Shown here piece by piece: positions 38,017 to 46,854 of a DNA stretch of 64,000 nucleotides. The translations under genes were made by a program, and so were the position numbers. Source of the stretch: CAVWSM01 sp963798505 (GTDB taxonomy: Bacteria > Actinomycetota > Actinomycetes > Jiangellales > Jiangellaceae); assembly GCA_963798505.1 (NCBI GenBank), contig CAWCTX010000005.1:310001-374000 (forward strand), read 5' to 3'. The notes beneath the pieces are model-generated. The model made no database searches. It had not been told where the DNA came from and saw only the letters and a list, made by a program, of their open reading frames with translations. The stretch's first letter is position 1. Every line of letters starts with the position of its first letter.

Positions 38017-39255
38017 ATGGTCTCCGTCCCGTACACCGACTCCGACCGCGAACGCTGGGCGACCGAGCCGCCCAAGCGCTCGCAGCGCACGCCGTTCGAG
38101 CGGGACCGGGCACGCGTCCTGCACAGCGCCGGGCTACGCCGGCTCGCGGCGAAGACCCAGGTGGTCGGGCCTGGCACCGACGACTTCGTACGCAACCGGC
38201 TCACCCACTCGCTGGAGGTGGCCCAGGTCGGCCGTGAGCTGGGCAAGGCGCTCGGCTGCGACCCCGACATCGTCGACACCGCCTGCCTGGCGCATGACCT
38301 CGGGCATCCGCCGTTCGGGCACAACGGCGAGTCGGTGCTCGACGAGATCGCCCGACCCGCCGGCGGGTTCGAGGGCAACGCGCAGACACTGCGGGTGCTG
38401 ACCAGGCTCGAGCCCAAGGTCACGCGATCGGACGGCTCGAGCGCCGGGCTCAACCTGACGAGGGCAAGCCTGGACGCGTCGACGAAGTATCCGTGGTTCC
38501 GCGGCGGCGCTCCCGACGGAAGCGCCAAGTTCGGTGTGTACGCCGACGACGCCACCGCGTTCCACTGGCTGCGCGACGGCTCACCGCATGGGCGCCGCTG
38601 CATCGAGGCCCAAGTCATGGACTTCTCTGACGACGTCGCCTACTCGGTGCACGACGTCGAGGACGCGGTCGTCGGCGGCCGGCTGGAGCTCAAGGGACTC
38701 CGAGAGCCCGAGGTGCGCGAGCGCGTCATCGCGACGCTGCGCGAGTGGTACGTCGCCGACGCCGTGCCCGATGAGGTCGAGGGTGCCGTCGACCGGCTGC
38801 GCGAGCTGCCGTACTGGGTCGACTCCTATGACGGCGCTCGACGCTCGCTGGCTGCCCTCAAGGACATGACCAGCCAGCTCATCGGGCGGTTCTGCGGAGC
38901 GGCAGAGCGGGCCACCCACGTCGCCTTCGGCAAGGGACGGCTGACCCGATACGTCGCCGACCTCGTGGTGCCGCGGCAGACCCTTGTGGAGGTCGCGACG
39001 CTGAAGAGCATCGCCGCGGTGTATGTCATGACGGCCGAGGACCGGCTGCCCGTCTACCGCCGCCAGCAGGACCTGCTGCACGAGCTTGTCGCCCAGCTGC
39101 GGATGCGCGCGCCGGAGTTTCTGGAACCGCCGTTCCGGCTCGACTGGGAAGCCGCGCCGGACGATGCCGCGCGGTTACGGGTCATCGTCGACCAGGTCGC
39201 GTCGCTGACCGACGCGAGCGCGGTCGCCTGGCACGAGCGGCTCGCGGGCGGGTAG
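38017..39255 (+). CDS. dgt: Deoxyguanosinetriphosphate triphosphohydrolase-like protein
   Basis: This is an HD-domain dNTP triphosphohydrolase, 412 residues and intact. The HD motif is CLAHDLGHPPFGHNGE, with the preceding His in RLTHSLEVAQVGREL and the final Asp in DFSDDVAYSVHDVED. It sits 18 bases after ppdK and two genes before the FAD reductase. Association of dgt with dnaG is common in actinobacteria. Confidence 0.94.
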   Translation: MVSVPYTDSDRERWATEPPKRSQRTPFERDRARVLHSAGLRRLAAKTQVVGPGTDDFVRNRLTHSLEVAQVGRELGKALGCDPDIVDTACLAHDLGHPPFGHNGESVLDEIARPAGGFEGNAQTLRVLTRLEPKVTRSDGSSAGLNLTRASLDASTKYPWFRGGAPDGSAKFGVYADDATAFHWLRDGSPHGRRCIEAQVMDFSDDVAYSVHDVEDAVVGGRLELKGLREPEVRERVIATLREWYVADAVPDEVEGAVDRLRELPYWVDSYDGARRSLAALKDMTSQLIGRFCGAAERATHVAFGKGRLTRYVADLVVPRQTLVEVATLKSIAAVYVMTAEDRLPVYRRQQDLLHELVAQLRMRAPEFLEPPFRLDWEAAPDDAARLRVIVDQVASLTDASAVAWHERLAGG

Positions 39256-39264
39256 GCGACTGAC

Positions 39265-39627
39265 TTGGTTACCGCAGCCGACATCCGCCGCCTCGCCGCG
39301 ACGTTGCCGCGCAGCGAAGAGGCCTTGGTGCGCGACCGGGTGAAGTTCCGCGTCGGCCGCATCGTCTGGCTGGCGTTCTCGCGCGACGAGACGACGATGG
39401 GCTTCGCGTTCCCGCGTGACGAGCGGGCCGACCTGATCGCCGCGGAGCCGCACAAGTTCTTCGCGCCATCGAAGGCCGATGAGCGCTACAACTGGGTCCA
39501 GGTACGGCTGGCTGCCCTCGACGAGGACGAGATGCGTGAGCTCGTCGTCGACGCGTGGCGCATGTGCGTGCCCAAGTCCGTCGCGGCGGCCTACGACGCG
39601 ACACGGCAGGGGAGAGCTGATGGCTGA
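39265..39627 (+). CDS. MmcQ/YjbR family protein
   Basis: This is a 120-residue protein of the MmcQ/YjbR (double-psi/CyaY-like fold) family: LPRSEEALVRDRVKFRVGR, TMGFAFPRDERADLI and WRMCVPKSVAAAYD. The only start giving a complete domain is the TTG at 39265, ten bases after dgt. Its 3' end overlaps the next gene by eight bases. Function unknown; the family is often called DNA-binding without strong evidence. Confidence 0.85.
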   Translation: MVTAADIRRLAATLPRSEEALVRDRVKFRVGRIVWLAFSRDETTMGFAFPRDERADLIAAEPHKFFAPSKADERYNWVQVRLAALDEDEMRELVVDAWRMCVPKSVAAAYDATRQGRADG

Positions 39628-40837
39628 GCAGGAGTCGTACGTCATCGTCGGCGCGAGTCTCACTGGTGCCAAGGCCGCCGAGGAGCTTCGAAGCCAAGGT
39701 TTCGGCGGCCGGGTCGTGCTCGTCGGTGCGGAGGAGGAGATCCCGTACGAGCGCCCGCCGCTGTCCAAGGGCTACCTGCTCGGCAAGGACCCCCGCGACA
39801 AGGCCTACGTGCACCCGCGCGAGTGGTACGACGAGCAACGCATCGAGCTGCGGCTCGGCACGGTGGCGGAGTCGCTGGACCTCTCTGCACAGGACGTGGT
39901 GCTGGCCGGCGGCGAGCGGCTTCGCTACGACAAGCTGTTGCTCGCCACCGGGTCGACCGTGCGCCGGCTGAGTGTGCCGGGAGCGGATCTCGACGGCGTG
40001 CACTACCTGCGGCAGCTACCCAACTCGGACGCGCTGCTGAGCGCCTTCCACGGTGGCGCACGCGTCGTCGTGGTCGGTGCGGGATGGATCGGGCTGGAGG
40101 TCGCCGCCGCCGCGCGCACCCATGGCTGCGAGGTCAGCGTCATCGAGGTCGCCGATCTGCCGCTGCAGCGCGTGCTCGGCGACGAGGTCGGACAGGTGAT
40201 CGCGGACCTGCACAAGGAGCACGGGGTGCGGCTCCTGATGGGTGACGGGGTGGCGGAGATCCAGGGTGCGGGACGCGTGTCCGGCGTACGCACAACCAAC
40301 GGCCAGGAGCTCCCCGCCGACCTCGTCGTCGCCGGCGTCGGCATCCAGCCCGCAGTGGAGCTCGCCAAGGCGGCCGGGCTGACAGTGGGTGACGGCATCG
40401 AGGTCGACGCGTCGCTGCGTACCTCCGACCCCGACGTGTTCGCCGCCGGTGACGTCGCGAGCATCCCGTACCCCGCCTTCGGCCGCCGGCTGCGGGTCGA
40501 GCACTGGGCCAACGCGCTGAACGGCGGTCCCGCGGCGGCGCGGGCGATGCTCGGCCAGGACGTCACCTACGACCGGCTGCCCTACTTCTTCAGCGACCAG
40601 TACGACCTCGGGCTGGAGTACGTCGGTTGGGCCGATCCGCGGGAATGCGAGGTGGTCCTGCGCGGCGACGTGCCGGCGCGGGCGTTCCAGGCGTTCTGGC
40701 TGCGCGACGGCGTCGTCCAGGCGGCGATGCACGTGAACATGTGGGACGACGGCGTCGACCCGCTCAAGCCGCTGGTGGGACGCACGGTCGACCCCACCCG
40801 ACTTGGCGATGCGTCAGTCGCCCTGGACGACGTGTGA
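39620..40837 (+). CDS. FAD-dependent ferredoxin/rubredoxin reductase-type oxidoreductase
   Basis: This is a 405-residue NAD(P)H-dependent flavoprotein. FAD binding is at YVIVGASLTGAKAAEELRS and in DVFAAGDVASIPYP; nucleotide binding at VVVVGAGWIGLEVAAAA. The C-terminal dimer-type domain ends near VGRTVDPTRLGD. It resembles the reductase components of monooxygenase and P450 systems (BphA4/FdR family). No ferredoxin or P450 is adjacent, so its partner is elsewhere. GTGA overlap possibilities couple it to the YbhB-like gene. Confidence 0.92.
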   Translation: MAEQESYVIVGASLTGAKAAEELRSQGFGGRVVLVGAEEEIPYERPPLSKGYLLGKDPRDKAYVHPREWYDEQRIELRLGTVAESLDLSAQDVVLAGGERLRYDKLLLATGSTVRRLSVPGADLDGVHYLRQLPNSDALLSAFHGGARVVVVGAGWIGLEVAAAARTHGCEVSVIEVADLPLQRVLGDEVGQVIADLHKEHGVRLLMGDGVAEIQGAGRVSGVRTTNGQELPADLVVAGVGIQPAVELAKAAGLTVGDGIEVDASLRTSDPDVFAAGDVASIPYPAFGRRLRVEHWANALNGGPAAARAMLGQDVTYDRLPYFFSDQYDLGLEYVGWADPRECEVVLRGDVPARAFQAFWLRDGVVQAAMHVNMWDDGVDPLKPLVGRTVDPTRLGDASVALDDV

Positions 40838-40848
40838 CGGAGGCGGAG

Positions 40849-41292
40849 ATGAGCATCACTGTGACCAGCTCGGCGTTCACCGAGGGCCAGCCGATCCCCA
40901 AGGTGTACTCCTGCGACGGTGCCGAGACCTCGCCGCCGCTGGAGTGGACCGGGGTTCCGGATGATGCGGCAGCGGTGGCTCTCGTCGTGGACGACCCTGA
41001 CGCGCCGCGAGGCACCTACGTGCACTGGGTCGTCCTGGACATCCCGGCCGGCACCACGAGAGTGGGCGAGGGCGAGGTCCCGGCCGGCGGCGTCCAGGCC
41101 AAGGGCAGCAACGGCCGCGCCGCGTGGGCGGGGCCGTGCCCGCCGAGCGGGACACACCACTACCAGTTCACGGTCTACGCCCTGTCGGGGGCGGCCGGGT
41201 TGGGCGAGGGCGCCGGGCTCGACGAGGCGCTCGAGGCGGTTCAGCGGCTGTCCACAGCCGAGGGTCGGCTCGTCGGGACGTACGCACGTTGA
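40849..41292 (+). CDS. YbhB/YbcL family (PEBP, Raf kinase inhibitor-like) protein
   Basis: This is a 147-residue phosphatidylethanolamine-binding-protein fold. Signatures are SPPLEWTGVPDDAAAVALVV, DDPDAPRGTYVHWVVLDIP and GPCPPSGTHHYQFTVYAL, the bacterial PEBP motifs. The ATG at 40849 has GGAGGCGGAG directly upstream; a GTG at 40834 overlapping the previous stop is an alternative. The cellular role of bacterial members is unclear. Confidence 0.92.
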   Translation: MSITVTSSAFTEGQPIPKVYSCDGAETSPPLEWTGVPDDAAAVALVVDDPDAPRGTYVHWVVLDIPAGTTRVGEGEVPAGGVQAKGSNGRAAWAGPCPPSGTHHYQFTVYALSGAAGLGEGAGLDEALEAVQRLSTAEGRLVGTYAR

Positions 41293-41305
41293 GCGCTCGA
41301 CACGC

Positions 41306-41753
41306 TCAGCGGCCTCGACGCCGCCTCCGGGGCGGCTCCGGCAGCTGCTCCGGATAGGTCACCTGGATGCCTCCGATCGACGTCGGAAAGTCGCGCTGGT
41401 TGTTGGTGATGAATCTGTCCGCGCCGGCGACCATCGCGGTGGCGAGGTGGGTGGCGTCCGCGGCGCGCAGGCGATGCAGGCTGGAGAGCACCACAGCGAG
41501 CTCTGCCGTCGAACGGTCAAGGGGTCGCAGTTCGAGTCGTGCGAGGAGCCCGGCCAAGGCGTGGATTTCCGCGGTCGCGCCGTCGCGCAGCGGCTTGCCC
41601 GAGGAGCTCCGGGAGCAGCAGCAACGAGCCGACGCCTACAGAGGGCTCGTCGTCACCCATCCCGGCCGTGGGGAACAGCGCGGCAACGCGGCGACCAAGC
41701 GGATGACGGGGGACCGCGGCGTAGATCAGCACATCCGCGTCGAACGCATCCAC
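41306..41753 (-). CDS. PIN-domain ribonuclease toxin (VapC-like), one frameshift
   Basis: This is about 148 residues of a PIN-domain protein. The N-terminal acidic motif is in VDAFDADVLIYAAVPRHPLG. The C-terminal half reads LHRLRAADATHLATAMVAGA and DRFITNNQRDFP, giving the expected later acidic residues. An extra base near 41595 divides the frame. The GTG start shares one base with the antitoxin TAG, the usual antitoxin-first order. PIN toxins typically cleave RNA. Confidence 0.85.
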
Positions 41754-42043
41754 TAACGTGCCCTGCGGCCGGCCCGCATCTCTGCCACCAGCTCGTCGGC
41801 TCGCTTCTCGGTCAACCCGCCTGACAAGGGGAGGTCGGTGCTGCGCGCGATCGCCAGGAGCTCGTGCACCCGCTCGGCGTCGGCCAATTCGGATGCCGCA
41901 CGACGGGTGCGAAGCACGGCTGGGCTGATCAAAACGGCGACGGCACGCCCGTGTCGCGTGATCGTGATCTCCTCCCCGTCATGGACGCGGTTGAGGAGCT
42001 CGGGAAGCTTGGCTCGAGCTTCGCTGATGGTGGCCGTTGCCAT
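41753..42043 (-). CDS. Phd/YefM-type antitoxin
   Basis: This is a 96-residue antitoxin. The start MATATISEARAKLPELLNRV and EITITRHGRAVAVLIS are typical of the Phd/YefM DNA-binding fold; the C-terminal tail (residues 55 onward) would neutralise the PIN toxin. The ATG at 42043 is preferred over the open-frame start at 42058. An inverted repeat just upstream is a likely autoregulatory operator. Confidence 0.88.
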   Translation of the reverse strand: MATATISEARAKLPELLNRVHDGEEITITRHGRAVAVLISPAVLRTRRAASELADAERVHELLAIARSTDLPLSGGLTEKRADELVAEMRAGRRAR

Positions 42044-42062
42044 GGGGAAAATGTACATCGAA

Positions 42063-42076
42063 GTACGATCTCGTAC
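42063..42076. promoter_or_regulatory. Candidate operator of the Phd/PIN operon
   Basis: GTACGATCTCGTAC is a perfect inverted repeat (six-base arms, two-base centre) 20 bases upstream of the antitoxin ATG; a further GTAC half-site lies at 42053-42056. Phd-type antitoxins usually bind such palindromes over their own promoter. The assignment is by position only. Confidence 0.55.
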
Positions 42077-42141
42077 AGATTCATTGGTTGCCTGTGGACG
42101 AGTCCGCTCGTAGGCCGGCGGCCGGGCCCTAGACTCGGCGC

Positions 42142-44013
42142 GTGGCCGGCCGGATCCGTGACGAGGACGTCGCCGCGGTCCGCGAGCGGGCCCGGATCGA
42201 CGAGATCATCCGCGACTACGTCACGCTGCGCGGTGGGGGCGGCGGCTCGCTGTCGGGACTGTGTCCTTTCCACGAGGAGAAGACCCCGTCGTTCCACGTC
42301 ACCCCGGCCAAATCCGTTTACTACTGCTTCGGCTGCGGGAAGGGTGGCGACGTCATCGACTTCGTCATGGAAGTCGAGCACCTCTCATTCGCCGAGGCCG
42401 TGGAGCGGCTGGCCGACAAGGTCGGCCTGCAGTTGCGCTACGAGGAGTCATCGACCGGCGGTATGCCGAGTCGCAACCGCGAGCAGCGCACGAGGTTGAT
42501 CGACGCACACCGCGCGGCCGCGGAGTACTACGCCACAGCGCTGGCGTCGCCCGACGCGATCGCCGGCCGGCAGTTCCTCGACGCCCGCGGCTTCGACCGC
42601 GACTCGGCGGCACACTTCAGCGTCGGCTACGCACCCCGTGACGGTGAGTCGCTGCTGAGACACCTGCGTGGCCGTGGGTTCTCCGACGACGAGCTGGTGA
42701 CCGGTGGGCTGGTCGGGCGGCGTGGGTCGGACGGCAAGCCGTACGACCGGTTCCGCGGCCGGCTGCTGTGGCCCATCCGCGATCTCATGGGTGATGTCGT
42801 CGGCTTCGGAGCGCGCCGGCTCTTCGACGACGACAGGGTCGAGGCCAAGTACCTCAACACGTCGGAGACGCCGATCTACAAGAAGAGCCAGCTGCTGTAC
42901 GGTCTCGACCTCGCCAAGCGGGAGATCGCTGCGCGACGTCAGGTGGTGGTCGTCGAGGGCTACACCGACGTGATGGCCTGTCACCTGGCCGGGGTGCCGA
43001 CCGCGGTGGCGACATGCGGCACCGCCTTCGGCGACGAGCACACCCGCGTGCTTCGCCGGCTGCTTGCCGACCATGACCAGCTGCGCGGCGAGGTGGTCTT
43101 CACGTTCGACGGCGACGCCGCCGGTCAGAAGGCGGCGATGCGGGCCTTCGAGGGTGACCAGCAGTGGGTCGCGCAGACGTTCGTCGCCGTCGAGCCCAAC
43201 GGGCTGGACCCGTGCGACCTCCGACTGCAGCACGGCGACGACGCCGTACGGTCGCTCGTCGAAGGGCGTCAGCGCCTGGTCGAGTTCGCCGTGCAGACGA
43301 TGCTGCACGAGTTCGACCTCGACTCGGCGGAGGGCCGCACGCAAGCCCTCGACCGTACGATCCCCATCGTGGCGCGCATCCGTGACGCGTCGCTGCGTGA
43401 TGAGTATGCGCGGCGCTTGGCCGGCTGGGTCGGCGCGGCCGACGAGGCCGTCGTGCTGCGCCGTGCGCGAGCCGGCGCCGGCCGCCGCAATGCTGAAGTA
43501 CAGCCCGCGCAAGCGGCCGCCTCGGGTGCAGACCACGGTGATGTGCACCCGGCCGTGCTCAAGCTCGAACGGGAGGCACTCAAGTCCGCGGTGCAGCGCC
43601 CGGACCTGGCCGGTGCCTTCTTCGATGAGCTGCAGGACGACGCCTTCCTGTCCCAGGTGCACCGCGAGCTGCATTGGGCCGTTGCGGCCGCCGGAGGCTG
43701 CAAGGCTGCCCCCGAAGGGCCGGCGTGGATGCAGGCAGTGGCCGAGCGCTGCCCCGATGACAGCCATCGGCGACTGCTCACCCAGTTGGCAGTCGAGTCT
43801 GTTGCCAGTACGCCCGAGCAGTTGCCGCGCTACGTCGACGGCGTGATCGCCCGGCTGCACGAAGCCTGGGTCGCCCGTCGGCTCGTCTCGGTCAAGGCAC
43901 AGCTGCTCCGCACCGACCCGGCAGATGCGACCTATGGCGCTGTCTTCGGCGAACTGATGTCGCTGGAGCAGCGGCGCCGAGAGTTGCGCGACCGCGCCAT
44001 CGGCGGCGCTTGA
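42142..44013 (+). CDS. dnaG: DNA primase
   Basis: This synthesises RNA primers at the replication fork. It is intact, 623 residues. The zinc-binding domain reads LCPFHEEKTPSFHVTPAKSV then YYCFGCGKGGDVIDF. The TOPRIM core has VVVVEGYTDVMACHLAGVPT and VVFTFDGDAAGQKAAMRAFE. The C-terminal helicase-binding part runs from about residue 480. The start is the GTG at 42142. Confidence 0.97.
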   Translation: MAGRIRDEDVAAVRERARIDEIIRDYVTLRGGGGGSLSGLCPFHEEKTPSFHVTPAKSVYYCFGCGKGGDVIDFVMEVEHLSFAEAVERLADKVGLQLRYEESSTGGMPSRNREQRTRLIDAHRAAAEYYATALASPDAIAGRQFLDARGFDRDSAAHFSVGYAPRDGESLLRHLRGRGFSDDELVTGGLVGRRGSDGKPYDRFRGRLLWPIRDLMGDVVGFGARRLFDDDRVEAKYLNTSETPIYKKSQLLYGLDLAKREIAARRQVVVVEGYTDVMACHLAGVPTAVATCGTAFGDEHTRVLRRLLADHDQLRGEVVFTFDGDAAGQKAAMRAFEGDQQWVAQTFVAVEPNGLDPCDLRLQHGDDAVRSLVEGRQRLVEFAVQTMLHEFDLDSAEGRTQALDRTIPIVARIRDASLRDEYARRLAGWVGAADEAVVLRRARAGAGRRNAEVQPAQAAASGADHGDVHPAVLKLEREALKSAVQRPDLAGAFFDELQDDAFLSQVHRELHWAVAAAGGCKAAPEGPAWMQAVAERCPDDSHRRLLTQLAVESVASTPEQLPRYVDGVIARLHEAWVARRLVSVKAQLLRTDPADATYGAVFGELMSLEQRRRELRDRAIGGA

Positions 44014-44040
44014 GGTTGCGGCCGCCGCTTGACTCGGTAG

Positions 44041-46626
44041 TCACGGCGGGTCGCCGCGGACGAGGGCCAGGGCGGCCCGCGCGTTGAGCTCGTCGCCGGC
44101 GGCGAACGCGGCGTCGTACGTCGCTGGGTCGCTGCCCTCCGCCACGAGCGCAATGAGTTGACCTTCCCGGCGCCGCGTCAGTGGCCACGGGGTCAGCCCT
44201 GCTCGCCGCCTCAACCCGTGGGCGGCGCCGAGTGCAGTCGCGGCTCGTCGAGGGTCGCCGTCGGCCCACGCCAGCTGGGCCGCGGTGACGAGTGCGAACG
44301 TCAACGTGTGCGTGCTCAGGTGGGCCGCGTCGATGGCGTCCACGGAACGGTCGAGCTGCGCGCGGGCGGCGTCGAGTTCGCCGGCGCTCACGGCGAGCGA
44401 CGCCAGCTGGGTCCGGGCACTGGCTTCGAGCCAGTTGTTGCCGTATCGGGAGCCGAGCTTGTCGACCTGCTCGAGATGTGGGCGCGCGTTGTCCGCGCGT
44501 CCGAGTGACATTTCGAGCATGCCGACAGTCAGCTCGGCGAAGGCGAGGAACGGTTCGTCGCGCCGGCGGAAGCCGTCCAGGGCGTCCGATGCGGCTTCCA
44601 ATGCGCCGTCGGAGTCGTCGCGGATCGGCAGGATCCAGGAGACGGCCAGCCGCAGCGCGCTCTGCAGGTGTGGATCGTCGACGGTTCCGTCGAACCGCTC
44701 AATGGCGTCGATCGCGGCGAGGGCGCCGGCGTCGTCGCCGACCTCGACCGCCGTCACCGCCGACGTGAACAGCACCTCTGCCCGGGCGCGCTCGTCCAAC
44801 GAGTCGGCCCGCGGTCGAAGCTCGTCGATCCACGCCCGACCCTCGGTCATCCGGTCGCGCATCTGCCAGAACAGGTAAAGCGTGCGAAACATGTGGGGGA
44901 GCGGCGTGATGTCGTGGGCGAAGAACCAGCGAATGGCGACTCTCAGGTTCTCCTCCTCGACGCCCAGTCGATGGGCCCACTCGACCTGTCCTTCCCCCGT
45001 CCACGCGACTTCCGTCACCAGCCCTGCGAAGTACTCGGCGTGTCGCCGGGCGATGTCGGCACCGGCGTCCCCGGCGGCAAGCCGCTCGGCGGCGAGCTCG
45101 CGCACGGTGGCGAGCATGCGGAAGCGCGGCCCACGGACGTCGGCGACAACGCTGATGAGGCTGTGGCCGGCGAGCTCGTCGAGGAGGTCCAGCGTCTCGG
45201 CCTCGGTGCGCGCGACGACGCTGGTGGCCGCGTCCAGCGTCCACCCGTCGGCGAACACCGACAGCGCCTCGACGAGATTGCGCGCCGTGCCGTCGAGCAG
45301 TCCGAAGCTCCACTCGACGGTCGCCCGTAGGGTGCGTTGGCGCTCGGGGAGGTCGACCGGTCCCGTGCCCAGCGCGTCGAGGACGTTTCCGAGCCGGGCC
45401 AGCAGCGCCACCGGTGGGAGCACCCGCGTGCGGGCCGCGGCGAGCTCGATCGCCAGCGGCAGCCCATCCAGGCGCCGGCAGATCTCCATGACGGCGGCGG
45501 CGTTGGTGTCGTCCAGCGTGAAGTCGTGGCGCACGGCACGCGCCCGGTCGACGAACAGGCGCACAGCGGGGAGCCCCGCTAGCTCCTCGAGCGGAGGCCG
45601 CTCGGCGAACGCCGGCACCATCAGCGCCTCGACCGGGTACTCCCGCTCGGCCCGCAGGCGCAGCACAGTGCGGCTCGTGGCAAGGATCCTGACGTCGGGA
45701 CACGCCGCGAGAAGCTGGTCCAGCTCGCTTGCCACTCCGATCACCTGCTCGAGGTTGTCCAGGACGAGCAGCGTCGGGGTCGGCGTGAAGTACTCGATCA
45801 GGGTGTCGAGCGCCGAGCGCGTGCCCTCGATCGGCGCGCCGACCGCGGCTGCGACGCGCGGCAGCACCAGCGCCGGATCGGTGATCGACGCGAGCGGCAC
45901 GAACTCAGTACGGCGCCCCGGACCCTCGAGCGCCGCGCCGACCGCGATCGCCAGCCGGGTCTTGCCGATGCCACCCGGGCCCGTCAGGGTGACCAACCGC
46001 ACATCGGGTGTCTCGAGCAGCGATGACAGTTCGGCGATGTCGTCCTCGCGACCGAGCAACGAGGTCGACGGCGTCGGCCACGAACGACGCGGCGGCCGGC
46101 GGTCGGTGGCGTCCGCCGCGGCGGGCGCGGCGGACCGGACCGGCGTCGCGAACCGCTCGCTGAGCAGCAGCGCCAAGTCGTCGCGTACGAGCCGGCCCAG
46201 CTCGCGTGTGCTCCGGAAGGATCGGTAGGAGTCGGCGCCCTCGGACTGCACATCGGCGATCATCGCCGCCAACCGAGGCTCCTGCTCTGGGGCCGGCGAC
46301 TTCAGGTACAGCAACCGCGGCATCCCTTCCGACAGCCGCAACTCGTCCTCCAGCCCCGAGATGTCCATCCCAGGCCCGATCCACCCGTAGCGCTGCCAGT
46401 AGAGGCCGACGAACACGTCCGACTGCGCCAGGTAAGCCCGGTAGAGCTCGCGCGGCGGATGCGGTCGGGCCCCGAGTTCGAACATCACCGGCGTCAACCG
46501 GAGCGCCGAGATCGCCCGGGCCACCGCAGCCCGCTCCGGAGCGAGCTCGGCCAGCGTCGAGCTGACGAAGACTCGCAGCCGTTGATCGGGTGTCCGGATC
46601 GGCAGGGCACCCTCGTGATCAGTCAT
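44041..46626 (-). CDS. DUF4062-NTPase-TPR (STAND-type) protein
   Basis: This is an intact 861-residue multidomain protein. Residues 17-110 form a DUF4062 domain (RLRVFVSSTLAELAPERAAV; YLAQSDVFVGLYWQRYGW). An NB-ARC/AfsR-like ATPase follows, with P-loop GPGGIGKTR at 216-224, Walker B LLVLDNLEQV near 286 and ILATSRTVLRLRAER. A winged-helix segment (LVEALSVFADGWTLDAATSV) and about 350 residues of TPR-like helices complete it. There is no obvious DNA-binding or SARP domain. STAND proteins of this layout act as signalling switches, and DUF4062 is often found at the effector end; a defence role is possible but untested. Confidence 0.85.
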   Translation of the reverse strand: MTDHEGALPIRTPDQRLRVFVSSTLAELAPERAAVARAISALRLTPVMFELGARPHPPRELYRAYLAQSDVFVGLYWQRYGWIGPGMDISGLEDELRLSEGMPRLLYLKSPAPEQEPRLAAMIADVQSEGADSYRSFRSTRELGRLVRDDLALLLSERFATPVRSAAPAAADATDRRPPRRSWPTPSTSLLGREDDIAELSSLLETPDVRLVTLTGPGGIGKTRLAIAVGAALEGPGRRTEFVPLASITDPALVLPRVAAAVGAPIEGTRSALDTLIEYFTPTPTLLVLDNLEQVIGVASELDQLLAACPDVRILATSRTVLRLRAEREYPVEALMVPAFAERPPLEELAGLPAVRLFVDRARAVRHDFTLDDTNAAAVMEICRRLDGLPLAIELAAARTRVLPPVALLARLGNVLDALGTGPVDLPERQRTLRATVEWSFGLLDGTARNLVEALSVFADGWTLDAATSVVARTEAETLDLLDELAGHSLISVVADVRGPRFRMLATVRELAAERLAAGDAGADIARRHAEYFAGLVTEVAWTGEGQVEWAHRLGVEEENLRVAIRWFFAHDITPLPHMFRTLYLFWQMRDRMTEGRAWIDELRPRADSLDERARAEVLFTSAVTAVEVGDDAGALAAIDAIERFDGTVDDPHLQSALRLAVSWILPIRDDSDGALEAASDALDGFRRRDEPFLAFAELTVGMLEMSLGRADNARPHLEQVDKLGSRYGNNWLEASARTQLASLAVSAGELDAARAQLDRSVDAIDAAHLSTHTLTFALVTAAQLAWADGDPRRAATALGAAHGLRRRAGLTPWPLTRRREGQLIALVAEGSDPATYDAAFAAGDELNARAALALVRGDPP

Positions 46627-46685
46627 CGGATCGGCGTTACAGCGTGTCGACTGCCGAGAGGCTGAGAGCCGTCACCTCGTCCGGG

Positions 46686-46790
46686 TGCGAGATTATCGCA
46701 ACGTGGCTGGAGTCCTGACCTACCGCCGAAGCCGCCTGCCGCCCAGGACGAACCATCGGCCAAGGCACCATGCACCAATGCGATCCTCAT
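46686..46790 (-). pseudogene. Remnant of an alpha/beta hydrolase N-terminus
   Basis: MRIALVHGALADGSSWA encodes the first strand and oxyanion-loop motif of an alpha/beta hydrolase (esterase/EreA-like family), after which the similarity disappears. It lies in the 228-base space between the STAND gene and the GH3 gene, where no complete gene fits. It looks like a deletion relic. Confidence 0.4.
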
Positions 46791-46854
46791 GTCCCGGACA
46801 CTGTCACGATCGTGGATCGCATGCACGACGATCTCGCCGCCGCAGCGGCCTGCG

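Noticed and set aside
40849..41292. A link of the YbhB-like protein to kinase inhibition
   Set aside because: The Raf-kinase-inhibitor name comes from eukaryotic homologues; nothing in the locus supports that role.
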